Shown piece by piece: positions 16,689 to 23,881 of a stretch of DNA of 37,777 nucleotides (positions within the stretch are counted from its first letter, which is position 1; each line of letters begins with the position of its first letter). Under the pieces are notes generated by a model, which searched no databases, had not been told where the DNA came from, and worked only from the letters and a program-made list of their open reading frames with translations. Source of the DNA: an uncultured Phascolarctobacterium sp. (lineage in GTDB: Bacteria; Bacillota; Negativicutes; Acidaminococcales; Acidaminococcaceae); the NCBI GenBank assembly GCA_905207485.1, contig CAJLLL010000014.1, positions 1 through 37,777 of the forward strand, written 5' to 3'. The position numbers and the translations under genes were made by a program.

Positions 16689-17540
16689 ATGAAAATAACA
16701 GAACTGTTAAAAAATGATAAACCTTGTGTGTCCTGCGAACTGTTCCCTCCAAAAGCCGGGTCGGAATTGCAGAACGCCTTGAAAATAGTTGATGAAATTG
16801 CTGTTATTAAACCGCATTTTATAAGCGTTACCTATGGCGCTGGCGGAACTTCTGCCGGGCAGACAGTGGCAATAGCCAAAGCTGTTGAAGAGAACAATAT
16901 TCCGGCACTGGCTCATTTGACCTGTATTGATGCAACGGAAGCTAAAATTGACGGTATGCTTGATAATTTCCGTTCCAACGGAATTCAAAACGTACTGGCT
17001 TTGCGTGGTGATGCTGTTGCAAACGGTGTGCGTGATTTTGAACACGCCAGCGATTTAATGCGTAAAATTTCAGCTTCCGGCGATTTTTGCATTGGCGGCG
17101 CATGTTATCCGGAAGGGCATCCGGAAGCCGGGTCGCTTGATAAAGACATTGAAAATACCAAAAAGAAAATTGATGCCGGCTGCGAATTTTTGGTAACGCA
17201 GATGTGTTTTGATAATAATATTATGTATAACTATATGTACCGTTTGCTGCGCAATGGTATTGATGTGCCTGTTGTGGCAGGTATTATGCCGGTAACGAAT
17301 GCAAAGCAGATAAACCGCATTTGCGAACTTAGCGGTACTAAACTTCCGCCGCATTACCGCGCAATTGTAGAGCGTTTTGCTGATGACCCGCAGGCATTGA
17401 TGCAGGCAGGCATAGCTTATGCTTTGGGACAGATTATCGACCTTATTGCCAACGGATTTAAAAACATTCATGTTTATACGATGAATAAACCGGAAATTAT
17501 CCGCGATATAATGAAGAACTTATCGGAGATTATAAAATGA
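16689..17540 (+). CDS. metF: Methylenetetrahydrofolate reductase
   Basis: This 283-aa flavoprotein reduces 5,10-methylene-THF to 5-methyl-THF, the methyl donor for MetH. It shows the family opening SCELFPPKAGSELQNALKIV, SVTYGAGGTSAGQTVAIAK, ALAHLTCIDAT, NVLALRGDA, GGACYPEGHPEAGSLDKDI, FLVTQMCFDNNIMYNYMYRL and GIMPVTNAKQINRICELSG. AAGGTGGG lies upstream of the ATG. It overlaps the next gene by ATGA; the three-gene order metF, reactivation protein, metH makes a complete methyl-transfer unit. The 160-base gap ahead holds the aro terminator but no SAM riboswitch that I can see. Confidence 0.95.
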   Translation: MKITELLKNDKPCVSCELFPPKAGSELQNALKIVDEIAVIKPHFISVTYGAGGTSAGQTVAIAKAVEENNIPALAHLTCIDATEAKIDGMLDNFRSNGIQNVLALRGDAVANGVRDFEHASDLMRKISASGDFCIGGACYPEGHPEAGSLDKDIENTKKKIDAGCEFLVTQMCFDNNIMYNYMYRLLRNGIDVPVVAGIMPVTNAKQINRICELSGTKLPPHYRAIVERFADDPQALMQAGIAYALGQIIDLIANGFKNIHVYTMNKPEIIRDIMKNLSEIIK

Positions 17541-18163
17541 GGTATGACCGCAGTGAAGCTATCCGCTACATGGGCGGCAAAGCCGGTGATGAAAATGCCG
17601 GCGTACTTGCTGACACGGCATATTTAAAACTGCGTAACGAGGTGCAGGCGCGCAGCGTGTACCGTGTTTTAGACTGTAAGGTTGATGAAGAAGGCATCCT
17701 GCTGGGCGGCGAATATTTTAAAAGCACCAAACTTGCCGCACATTTAAAAGGCTGTAAGCGGGCTGTGCTGTTAGCTGCAACTTTAGGACCCAAGGTAGAT
17801 ATTGCGTTAAGGCGCATGGCTCTTGCCGATATTGCCGAAGGCGCAGCAGGGCAGGCCGTATGTGCTGCTTTGATAGAAACTTACTGCGATGAAACAGAAA
17901 GTAAAATCAGTGCTGAATATGGCGGATTGTATTTTAAATTACGCTTTTCGCCCGGATATGCTGACTGGAGTTTAGCTGACCAGCCGCGTATTCTGTCTAT
18001 GCTTGATGCTCCTAAACGTATCGGGCTTACGGTAACATCGGGAGGCATGCTGGCGCCGGTAAAATCTGTAACGGCGGTTATAGGCATTACGGAAAGCTGT
18101 GAAAAAACGCTGCCTGACTGTGAAAACTGCGAAAATAACGCCAACTGTATATATAAAAAATAA
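17537..18163 (+). CDS. Stand-alone methionine synthase reactivation-domain protein
   Basis: This 208-aa protein matches the SAM-binding activation domain that is normally the C-terminus of MetH. The key segment is LRFSPGYADWSLADQP (about 135-150) followed by IGLTVTSGGMLAPVKSVTAVIGI, the place where SAM is held. In full-length MetH this domain methylates the cobalamin after reductive rescue from the inactive Co(II) form. Here it is a separate gene between metF and a MetH that lacks it. Residues 188-204 carry four Cys (C-x6-C-x2-C-x5-C), a possible metal or iron-sulfur site absent from the E. coli domain. It overlaps metF by four bases. The role in MetH rescue is inferred from domain identity and neighbours. 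Confidence 0.88.
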   Translation: MRYDRSEAIRYMGGKAGDENAGVLADTAYLKLRNEVQARSVYRVLDCKVDEEGILLGGEYFKSTKLAAHLKGCKRAVLLAATLGPKVDIALRRMALADIAEGAAGQAVCAALIETYCDETESKISAEYGGLYFKLRFSPGYADWSLADQPRILSMLDAPKRIGLTVTSGGMLAPVKSVTAVIGITESCEKTLPDCENCENNANCIYKK

Positions 18164-18177
18164 TTGTGAGGGACAAT

Positions 18178-20544
18178 ATGCTTTTTAAAGATTTACTTGG
18201 TAAAAAAACACTTTTTTTTGACGGGGCAATGGGCACAATGCTGCAGGCTGCCGGGCTTAAACCGGGAGAATTGCCTGAATTGTGGAATTTCAGCCATCCG
18301 GAAGAAGTAGAAAGAATTCATGCCGCATATTTAAATGCCGGTGCAAATATTATAAAAACAAACACATTCGGCGCTAACCGTTTAAAATTTGCCGGTATGG
18401 AAATAAAAACGGCTGATGTAATAACGCAGGCTGTAAAAATAGCCAAAAAAGCCTGTGCCCAAAAAGCAGGCAGCTTTGTGGCTCTGGATTTGGGCCCTAC
18501 GGGCAAACTGCTTGCCCCTTATGGCGATTTGCCGTTTGAAGAAGCCGTCAGCATTTATGCTGAAATTGTAACAGCAGGTGTTGCAGCCGGGGCAGATTTG
18601 ATTTTGATTGAAACCATGAGTGATACCTATGAAATGAAAGCCGCATTATTGGCTGCCAAAGAAAACAGCAGTTTGCCGGTGGTATGCACTATGACGTTGG
18701 ATGAAGAGGGAAAGCTGCTTACCGGCGGCGATATTACTGCCGCTGCCATTATGCTGGAAGGATTGGGCGCAGATGCTATTGGCTTTAACTGCGGGCTTGG
18801 TCCGGTGCAGATGCAGAAACTTTTGCCGCAGCTTCTTGCAGCAACGCCGCTGCCGGCTGTGCTTAACCCCAATGCCGGGCTGCCTAAAGAAGTTGACGGC
18901 AAAACGGTATTCGACGTAGGTGCAGAAGAATTTGCAGACTTGATGTATGACATGGCAAAAGGCGGCTGCCTTGCAATTATGGGCGGCTGCTGCGGAACCA
19001 CGCCGGAACATATCGGAGCTTTGGTAAGCAAGTGCAAAGAAATCGTGCCTCAGGCACGTAATTGCGAATTAACCGCAGTAGCAGCTTACGGCAGTGCCGT
19101 TGCAATAGGCGGAAAGCCGGTAATAATAGGCGAGCGTATTAACCCAACCGGCAAGCCGCGTTTAAAACAGGCTATTTTAGACGCTGATTATGATTATATC
19201 TGCCGCCTTGGGCTTGAGCAGATTGACAGCGGCGCGGCAATTTTAGATGTTAACGTTGGCGTGCCGGGCATTGAAGAGGCAAAAGTAAGTGCTGAAGCAG
19301 TACAGCGTTTACAGGCGATAACTTCTGTGCCGCTGCAAATTGATACTTCCAATTATGAAGCTATGGCCGGCAGTATGCGCTTATATAACGGCAAACCTCT
19401 GCTTAACTCGGTTTGCGGAAAAGAAGAAAGCCTTACTAAAGTTTTACCGCTTGTAAAAAAATACGGTGCAGCAGTAGTGGCACTTACTCTTGATGATAAC
19501 GGCATACCGGAAACGGCGGCAGGGCGTATAGCCATTGCCGAAAAAATTATAGCCCGCGCGGCGGAATACGGAATTGCCAAACGCAACATTATTGTTGACC
19601 CGCTGGCGCTTACAATCAGTACCGGCAGGGATAACGCCAAAATTGATTTAGATGTACTGCGTGAACTTACAAAACGCGGCATAAAAACAGTAATGGGCGT
19701 ATCGAATATTTCGTTTGGACTGCCGGCGCGTGATGCTGTAAACAGTGCCTTTTTTGTAATGGCAATGGAAGCAGGTTTGAGCTGCGCCATTATCAATCCG
19801 CAAAGTGCGGCAATGATGGGCGCCTATTATGCTTATGGTGCATTAAGCGGTCTTGATGACGGATGTAAGGAGTATGTTGCCCGGTTTGCTGAAAGCGTTC
19901 AGCCTAAAACAGTGCAGCTGGCTGCGGCAGAGTACACTTTATACGAAGCAATTGTTAAGGGCTTGCGTGAACAGAGCGAAAAAGCAGTTAAAGTACAGCT
20001 TGAAACAAAGCAGCCGCTTGAAATTATTAATGGTGAAATGATACCAGCCCTGGATTATGTTGGCAGCGGCTTTGAAAAACATACTCTGTTTTTACCGCAG
20101 CTTTTAATGAGTGCCGAAGCAGCCAAAGCGGCATTTAATGTTATTCGTGATAAAATGGCGGCAGAAGGCGGAAGCCAGAGTAATGGCATAAAAGTAGTGC
20201 TTGCTACGGTTAAGGGCGATATTCACGATATTGGCAAAAACATAGTTAAAGTTTTATTTGAAAACTATGGTTATCAGGTTATAGACCTTGGCAAAGACGT
20301 TCCGCCTGAAAGAATTGTGGAAGCGGCAGTTACCAATAACGCTAAAGTTGTAGGGCTTTCAGCTCTGATGACTACGACTGTCGGAGCCATGGAAGAAACC
20401 ATTAAGGAGTTGCGTTCAGCGGGCAGCTTTAAAATTGTGTGCGGCGGGGCAGTGCTTACGCAGGATTATGCTGACAGTATTGGTGCGGATTTTTATGCGC
20501 CTAACGCTGTAAGTGCAGTAAATTACGCAAATACATTACAATAA
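18178..20544 (+). CDS. metH: Cobalamin-dependent methionine synthase lacking the reactivation domain
   Basis: This 788-aa protein moves methyl from methyl-THF through cobalamin to homocysteine. Domains in order are: homocysteine-binding barrel (about 1-290, FFDGAMGTML, with zinc Cys in FNCGLG and in GGCCGTTPEH near 270); pterin-binding barrel (about 310-570, IIGERINPTGKPRLKQAI and DVNVGVPGIEE); helical cap (about 590-660); and B12-binding Rossmann domain with DIHDIGKN, where His about 683 is the cobalt ligand. It ends after the B12 domain, about 400 residues short of E. coli MetH; the missing domain is the preceding gene. The ATG at 18178 follows TGAGGGA. A terminator follows the gene. Confidence 0.95.
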   Translation: MLFKDLLGKKTLFFDGAMGTMLQAAGLKPGELPELWNFSHPEEVERIHAAYLNAGANIIKTNTFGANRLKFAGMEIKTADVITQAVKIAKKACAQKAGSFVALDLGPTGKLLAPYGDLPFEEAVSIYAEIVTAGVAAGADLILIETMSDTYEMKAALLAAKENSSLPVVCTMTLDEEGKLLTGGDITAAAIMLEGLGADAIGFNCGLGPVQMQKLLPQLLAATPLPAVLNPNAGLPKEVDGKTVFDVGAEEFADLMYDMAKGGCLAIMGGCCGTTPEHIGALVSKCKEIVPQARNCELTAVAAYGSAVAIGGKPVIIGERINPTGKPRLKQAILDADYDYICRLGLEQIDSGAAILDVNVGVPGIEEAKVSAEAVQRLQAITSVPLQIDTSNYEAMAGSMRLYNGKPLLNSVCGKEESLTKVLPLVKKYGAAVVALTLDDNGIPETAAGRIAIAEKIIARAAEYGIAKRNIIVDPLALTISTGRDNAKIDLDVLRELTKRGIKTVMGVSNISFGLPARDAVNSAFFVMAMEAGLSCAIINPQSAAMMGAYYAYGALSGLDDGCKEYVARFAESVQPKTVQLAAAEYTLYEAIVKGLREQSEKAVKVQLETKQPLEIINGEMIPALDYVGSGFEKHTLFLPQLLMSAEAAKAAFNVIRDKMAAEGGSQSNGIKVVLATVKGDIHDIGKNIVKVLFENYGYQVIDLGKDVPPERIVEAAVTNNAKVVGLSALMTTTVGAMEETIKELRSAGSFKIVCGGAVLTQDYADSIGADFYAPNAVSAVNYANTLQ

Positions 20545-20552
20545 AAATAAAA

Positions 20553-20585
20553 AGCGCAAACTGACAAATCAGTTTGCGCTTTTTT
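20553..20585. terminator. Bidirectional terminator between metH and the - strand RNA
   Basis: AGCGCAAACTGA (20553-20564) pairs with TCAGTTTGCGCT (20569-20580) around CAAA. A T-run follows on the + strand and an A-run precedes it, so the hairpin can end metH and also the - strand transcript coming from the DIP1984 gene and structured RNA. Confidence 0.88.
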
Positions 20586-20776
20586 ATTCTCCCATGCCCA
20601 CCCTCGCTCATGCAAGAAATGTCTGGTAGTAACTATTAGTAGTAACTATACACTTGTACGCAATTGGAGCATAACAATTCTTAAGGATTCGAACCTCTGA
20701 ACCTGCTCTTAGGTTTTACCGTTGAGTACGACTTGCGCTGTCGCCGCGTGACATTCACCTTGCATTTGCTACCATC
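20586..20776 (-). ncRNA. Structured RNA with tRNA-like module, candidate Y RNA (YrlA-like)
   Basis: The 197 bases between the DIP1984 stop and the terminator encode no protein but fold well on the - strand. A closing stem pairs 20765-20759 with 20616-20610 (ATGCAAG / CTTGCAT) and, after a two-base bulge, 20756-20750 with 20623-20617 (seven pairs, one G-U). Inside lie a D-loop-like CTCAACGGTA (20726-20717), a five-pair anticodon-like hairpin (AACCT 20715-20711 with AGGTT 20704-20700) and a T-arm GAGG-TTCGAAT-CCTT (20697-20683) with a perfect T-loop. No acceptor stem or CCA is seen, so it is not a normal tRNA. A bulged end-to-end stem plus a tRNA-like module is the layout known for bacterial Y RNAs, the partners of Ro60/Rsr. 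No Ro60 gene is in the window. Family membership is inferred; the fold was found by eye. Confidence 0.6.
20626..20648. repeat. Tandem 10-mer direct repeat inside the structured RNA
   Basis: GTAGTAACTA occurs at 20626-20635 and again at 20639-20648, a 13-base period. In the RNA (- strand) this reads as two copies of TAGTTACTAC on the 3' side of the tRNA-like module, a likely unpaired or binding segment. Confidence 0.7.
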
Positions 20777-20783
20777 TTAATTT

Positions 20784-21239
20784 TTATTCAATTAAATCAG
20801 TATTCCAATTTTTTTCCTGCAATTTATTATCTAATAAACGCAGTTCTTTGGACATTTTATCAATTTCTTTTTGCCATTCGCTGATGGAAATAGCAGATTT
20901 GATTTTTATTTCAGTGTTTCTGGCACGGTAAGATGCTTGGCTTCCCGCATAGACAATATCTTTGTATAAACTGATTTTTAAAGAAAGAGTATCTTTTTTT
21001 GCTATAAGTTCAGTAAGAAATAGTTCATCAATTTTAGTTGCACAATTAGTTTGATTGATATGCGCAATGAGGTAATTTAAACGGGTTATGGAACTATCAA
21101 GTTCATTTTTTAATTTTACCGGATCTTCTGCCGGTTTTTCGCCTTCCTGTACTAAAACATTATTGCGAAGGCGGCTTTTTAATTGTTCTATATTTCTGTT
21201 TAAATCCGCTCTTTCTTGTAATGCTTCTGCAAGTCTCAT
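20784..21239 (-). CDS. DIP1984-family protein
   Basis: This 151-aa, mostly helical protein matches the DIP1984 family (sometimes mislabelled septicolysin): RLAEALQERADLNRNIEQLK at the start, VQEGEKPAEDPVKL, a central TRLNYLIAHINQTN, and the C-terminal ELRLLDNKLQEKNWNTDL. Its biochemical role is not known to me. I chose ATG 21239 over 21248, because AAGAGA stands about eight bases ahead of it and the family begins there. It lies 33 bases after the cyclase gene on the same strand, and directly ahead of the structured RNA, which would form the 3' end of its transcript. That adjacency is the best clue to function: it may act on or with the RNA. Confidence 0.8.
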   Translation of the reverse strand: MRLAEALQERADLNRNIEQLKSRLRNNVLVQEGEKPAEDPVKLKNELDSSITRLNYLIAHINQTNCATKIDELFLTELIAKKDTLSLKISLYKDIVYAGSQASYRARNTEIKIKSAISISEWQKEIDKMSKELRLLDNKLQEKNWNTDLIE

Positions 21240-21272
21240 ACTCAACATCTCTTTATTGTATATTTAAATTTA

Positions 21273-21917
21273 TTATTCAAACCAGGCAACAGCGCGAATG
21301 GGTGAACCATCGCTGTTTGCGATTTTTAAGGGAAAACAGCTGAACCAGAAAAGTTCATCACCGCATAAATCTAAATTTTTAAGGTTCTCAATATTTACAA
21401 TTTGCTTATTTGCAAATAGTTTTTTATGCAGTGTTAACTTTTCGTCATTAATAGGGTCAATGCCCATTACGTCAAAGCCAATACCTTTATAGCTGCCGCT
21501 TAAAATAAAGTTTAATGCTTCTCCATCTAAACATGGGTAATCACCTAAATATGTTTCGGTGCCCCAGTATTTATCCCAACCAAGGTTGAACAGTAAAAAA
21601 TCGGCAGAGGCGGCTTTGGCGCCATAAGCTGTTATATGCTGCAAAGTTATACTGCTGCCAGGTTTTAAGCCGCGGCAATTTATAACCAAAGCCTTGCCTA
21701 TAAACGTTTCTGGCGGCAAATCGTTCAGTGTTGCTTTGCCTGCATAAACATGCGCAGGCGGGTCGATATGCGTACCGGTATGCGTTGTAATTTGCAAAAG
21801 TGTTTCTCTAAAACCGTTTTTATCATAAGTATTAATAGTGGTTAGTTTAGGCTGTTCAGTACCGGGAAATACAGGCATGTTTTCTATAATGGTATGTGTT
21901 AAATCAATTACTTTCAT
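21273..21917 (-). CDS. Cyclase-family (kynurenine formamidase-like) metal hydrolase
   Basis: This 214-aa protein has the cyclase-family metal motif in THTGTHIDPPAHVYAG (HxGTHxDxPxH, about residues 45-57) and the opening VIDLTHTIIENMPVFPGTE. The family includes KynB, which opens N-formylkynurenine, and isatin or related amide hydrolases; members usually bind zinc or manganese. No tryptophan-degradation gene lies nearby, so the substrate is not known. I use the ATG at 21917, which AAAGGA precedes by ten bases; an in-frame ATG at 21938 would add seven residues. It lies 45 bases after the DUF2695 gene and 33 before DIP1984, in one - strand operon. Confidence 0.82.
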   Translation of the reverse strand: MKVIDLTHTIIENMPVFPGTEQPKLTTINTYDKNGFRETLLQITTHTGTHIDPPAHVYAGKATLNDLPPETFIGKALVINCRGLKPGSSITLQHITAYGAKAASADFLLFNLGWDKYWGTETYLGDYPCLDGEALNFILSGSYKGIGFDVMGIDPINDEKLTLHKKLFANKQIVNIENLKNLDLCGDELFWFSCFPLKIANSDGSPIRAVAWFE

Positions 21918-21962
21918 AGTTTGGGCATCCTTTAACATAAATTTTATTTTAACTGTTGAAGA

Positions 21963-22253
21963 TTAGCCTAAATTGTATTCTTCATAACAGTTCATTAATA
22001 CTTCGCAGTCGCAATAGCCGCCCATTACACGCATTTCTGCAAGCACGCCTTCAATTTTTTCAGCGGGAAGGTTGGTTTGCAGCCATTGTTTTGTAAAGCG
22101 CAAGGTATTATCGCAGGGTGTATTTTCTAAAATTTCATCCAGATAATTCAAAAGTATTTCTGCTTCTTTTTTAGTAAGAATATAATTTTTATGTTGAGAA
22201 ATTTTCCATTTTTTCAGCAAGGCTTTCTTTTCTTCTTTGGATAGTTCAGGCAT
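21963..22253 (-). CDS. DUF2695-family protein
   Basis: This 96-aa protein ends with the DUF2695 pattern CDNTLRFTKQWLQTN, then a segment GGYCDCEVLMNCYEE that carries a Cys-x-Cys pair and a nearby Cys, suggesting a metal site. The amino half is a charged helix. The family has no assigned role. AAAAGGAG lies about nine bases ahead of the ATG. It is the first gene of the - strand cluster; TATACT on the - strand (22292-22297) is a possible -10 for it. Confidence 0.75.
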   Translation of the reverse strand: MPELSKEEKKALLKKWKISQHKNYILTKKEAEILLNYLDEILENTPCDNTLRFTKQWLQTNLPAEKIEGVLAEMRVMGGYCDCEVLMNCYEEYNLG

Positions 22254-22648
22254 GTTTATGTTCTCCTTTTATAGCTGCCTTTTCTTAAAGTATAACATAT
22301 ATAATTGTATTTTTAGCTGAAAGTGTAAAAAGATACGCTTGATTTACAATGTATTCGTGTATACATTAAAAATTTTTTTGAAAGTTTTTGCTTTCGTGTG
22401 CTTCCGTGGTGGACGTGTCCAAAATGTTAAGTTAATAAAGTCCTTTTTACAAAAACAAAAATAAAATAAAATTGAAAATGTACACGGCTTTAAAGCAACA
22501 AAGTTACAAAAAATGCTATTTTAAAATAATAAAATTGTTAATATTTACGCTTTTTTAACATTCTTGTCACAAATGGACTTTAATGTTATAATCTAAAACA
22601 AGATTATTATAAAACTGTACAAAACAGTTAAGAAGGGGTAGATGCGAA
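22254..22648. other. 395-base divergent intergenic region
   Basis: This A/T-rich gap separates the - strand DUF2695 cluster from livK and has no believable ORF. It holds the livK promoter (22564-22592), a possible - strand -10 near 22292-22297, an inverted repeat AATGTAT / ATACATT (22348-22354 and 22361-22367), a short palindrome TGGAC-GT-GTCCA (22410-22421) and a small hairpin AACTGT / ACAGTT (22613-22629) just before the livK ribosome binding site. The repeats may be regulator sites; I cannot assign a regulator. No T-box signature is visible. Confidence 0.6.
22564..22592 (+). promoter_or_regulatory. Promoter of the liv operon
   Basis: TTGTCA (22564-22569) and a perfect TATAAT (22587-22592) are 17 bases apart, giving a start near 22599, about 50 bases before livK. 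Confidence 0.8.
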
Positions 22649-23809
22649 GTGAAATTTAAAAAATTATTATCATTACTTGCCGTATCGGCATTAGCTACCG
22701 GCTTGCTGGCAGGCTGCGGGGGCGAAGAAAAAGCTGCCGATTCCAATGTTGTTAAAGTAGGCGTGTTCCTTCCGCTTACAGGCGATAACGCAGCAGGCGG
22801 CGAACTGGAATTGCGCGGCATCAAACTTGCCAATAAACTGCATCCCGAGGTTTTAGGCAAAAAAGTTGAACTTGTAGTTGCCGATAACAAATCCGATAAA
22901 GCAGAAGCTGCTTCCGTTGCAGCGCGCCTTATTGAAAAAGACAAGGTAAGTGCAATTGTTGGTTCCTATGGTTCTTCCCTTTCTATGGCTGCTGGCAATA
23001 TAGTTAAAGAAAATAAAGTTCCTGCTGTTGGTACAAGCTGCACCAACCCACAGGTAACCGCTAACAATGATTATTATTTCCGTGCATGCTTCATTGACCC
23101 GTTCCAGGGCAAAGTAATGGCAGAATATGCACATCAGAACGGCTTCAAAAAAGTAGCTATTGTGCAGGAAGTTTCCAATGACTATTCCGTAGGCCTGGCA
23201 AAATTCTTCCGTGAAGAGTTTGTTAAGCTGACCGGCGACGAAAACAGCATTGTTGACGTAGCAAACTATCAGACCGGCGATAAAGATTTCACTGCTATTC
23301 TGACCAACATTAAAGCACAAAATCCGGATGCAGTATTTGCACCGGGCAACTTTACCGAATCTGCACTGCTTGTTAAACAGGCACGCCAGCTCGGCATCAC
23401 TGCTCAGTTCATGGGCGGCGATACCTGGGAAACTCAGGAATTTATTGATGTAGGCGGCAAAGATGTTGAAGGCGTTGCGCTTTCCACCGCATTTGACCGT
23501 GAAAAAGCAAGCACCGAAGAAGCTAAGAAATTCCTTGATGCTTATACCAAGGAATACAATGGCGAACCTTCTGCTTTAACCGCTATGGCATATGATGCTT
23601 ACCTGATTGCCGTTAACGGCATTGAAAAAGCAGGTACTGCTACCGATACCGTAAAAATCCGTGATGCGATTGCCGCTACCAAAGACCTTGAATGTGTAAC
23701 CGGTATGACCACGCTGGATGAAAACGGCGACCCGATTAAAGACGTTGTTATTAAAACCGTTAAAGATGGCAAATTTACTTTCAAAGATTATGTAAAAGCT
23801 GCCAAATGA
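22649..23809 (+). CDS. livK: Branched-chain amino acid ABC transporter substrate-binding lipoprotein
   Basis: This 386-aa protein begins with a signal peptide ending in a lipobox (LLAGC, Cys 23), so it is a membrane-anchored binding protein. The mature part has the Leu/Ile/Val-binding fold: VVKVGVFLPLTGDNAAGG, VVADNKSDKAEAASVAARLI, VSAIVGSYGSSLSMAAG, CFIDPFQGKVMAEYA and FAPGNFTESALLVKQARQLG. The start is a GTG at 22649, about ten bases after AGAAGGGG; a nearby ATG at 22642 is out of frame and stops at once. It leads the liv operon and is followed by a hairpin that would keep its message more abundant than that of the permeases. Leu/Ile/Val is the likely substrate, but relatives bind other amino acids. 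Confidence 0.9.
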   Translation: MKFKKLLSLLAVSALATGLLAGCGGEEKAADSNVVKVGVFLPLTGDNAAGGELELRGIKLANKLHPEVLGKKVELVVADNKSDKAEAASVAARLIEKDKVSAIVGSYGSSLSMAAGNIVKENKVPAVGTSCTNPQVTANNDYYFRACFIDPFQGKVMAEYAHQNGFKKVAIVQEVSNDYSVGLAKFFREEFVKLTGDENSIVDVANYQTGDKDFTAILTNIKAQNPDAVFAPGNFTESALLVKQARQLGITAQFMGGDTWETQEFIDVGGKDVEGVALSTAFDREKASTEEAKKFLDAYTKEYNGEPSALTAMAYDAYLIAVNGIEKAGTATDTVKIRDAIAATKDLECVTGMTTLDENGDPIKDVVIKTVKDGKFTFKDYVKAAK

Positions 23810-23830
23810 TTTAGAAATTAAGTAAAAGGT

Positions 23831-23864
23831 GCTCCCTTCCTTTGAGGGAAGGGAGCAGTTTTTT
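23831..23864 (+). terminator. Terminator-like hairpin between livK and livH
   Basis: GCTCCCTTCC (23831-23840) pairs perfectly with GGAAGGGAGC (23847-23856), followed by AG and six T. It lies inside the operon, so it probably acts as a partial terminator and RNA stabiliser that gives more binding protein than permease. Confidence 0.78.
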
Positions 23865-23881
23865 AGTTATGAGGTGCCCTT

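Noticed and set aside
20683..20730. A normal tRNA gene on the - strand, suggested by the T-loop and D-loop-like bases
   Set aside because: There is no seven-base acceptor stem, no CCA and the D stem does not pair, so it is better seen as a tRNA-like part of a longer RNA.
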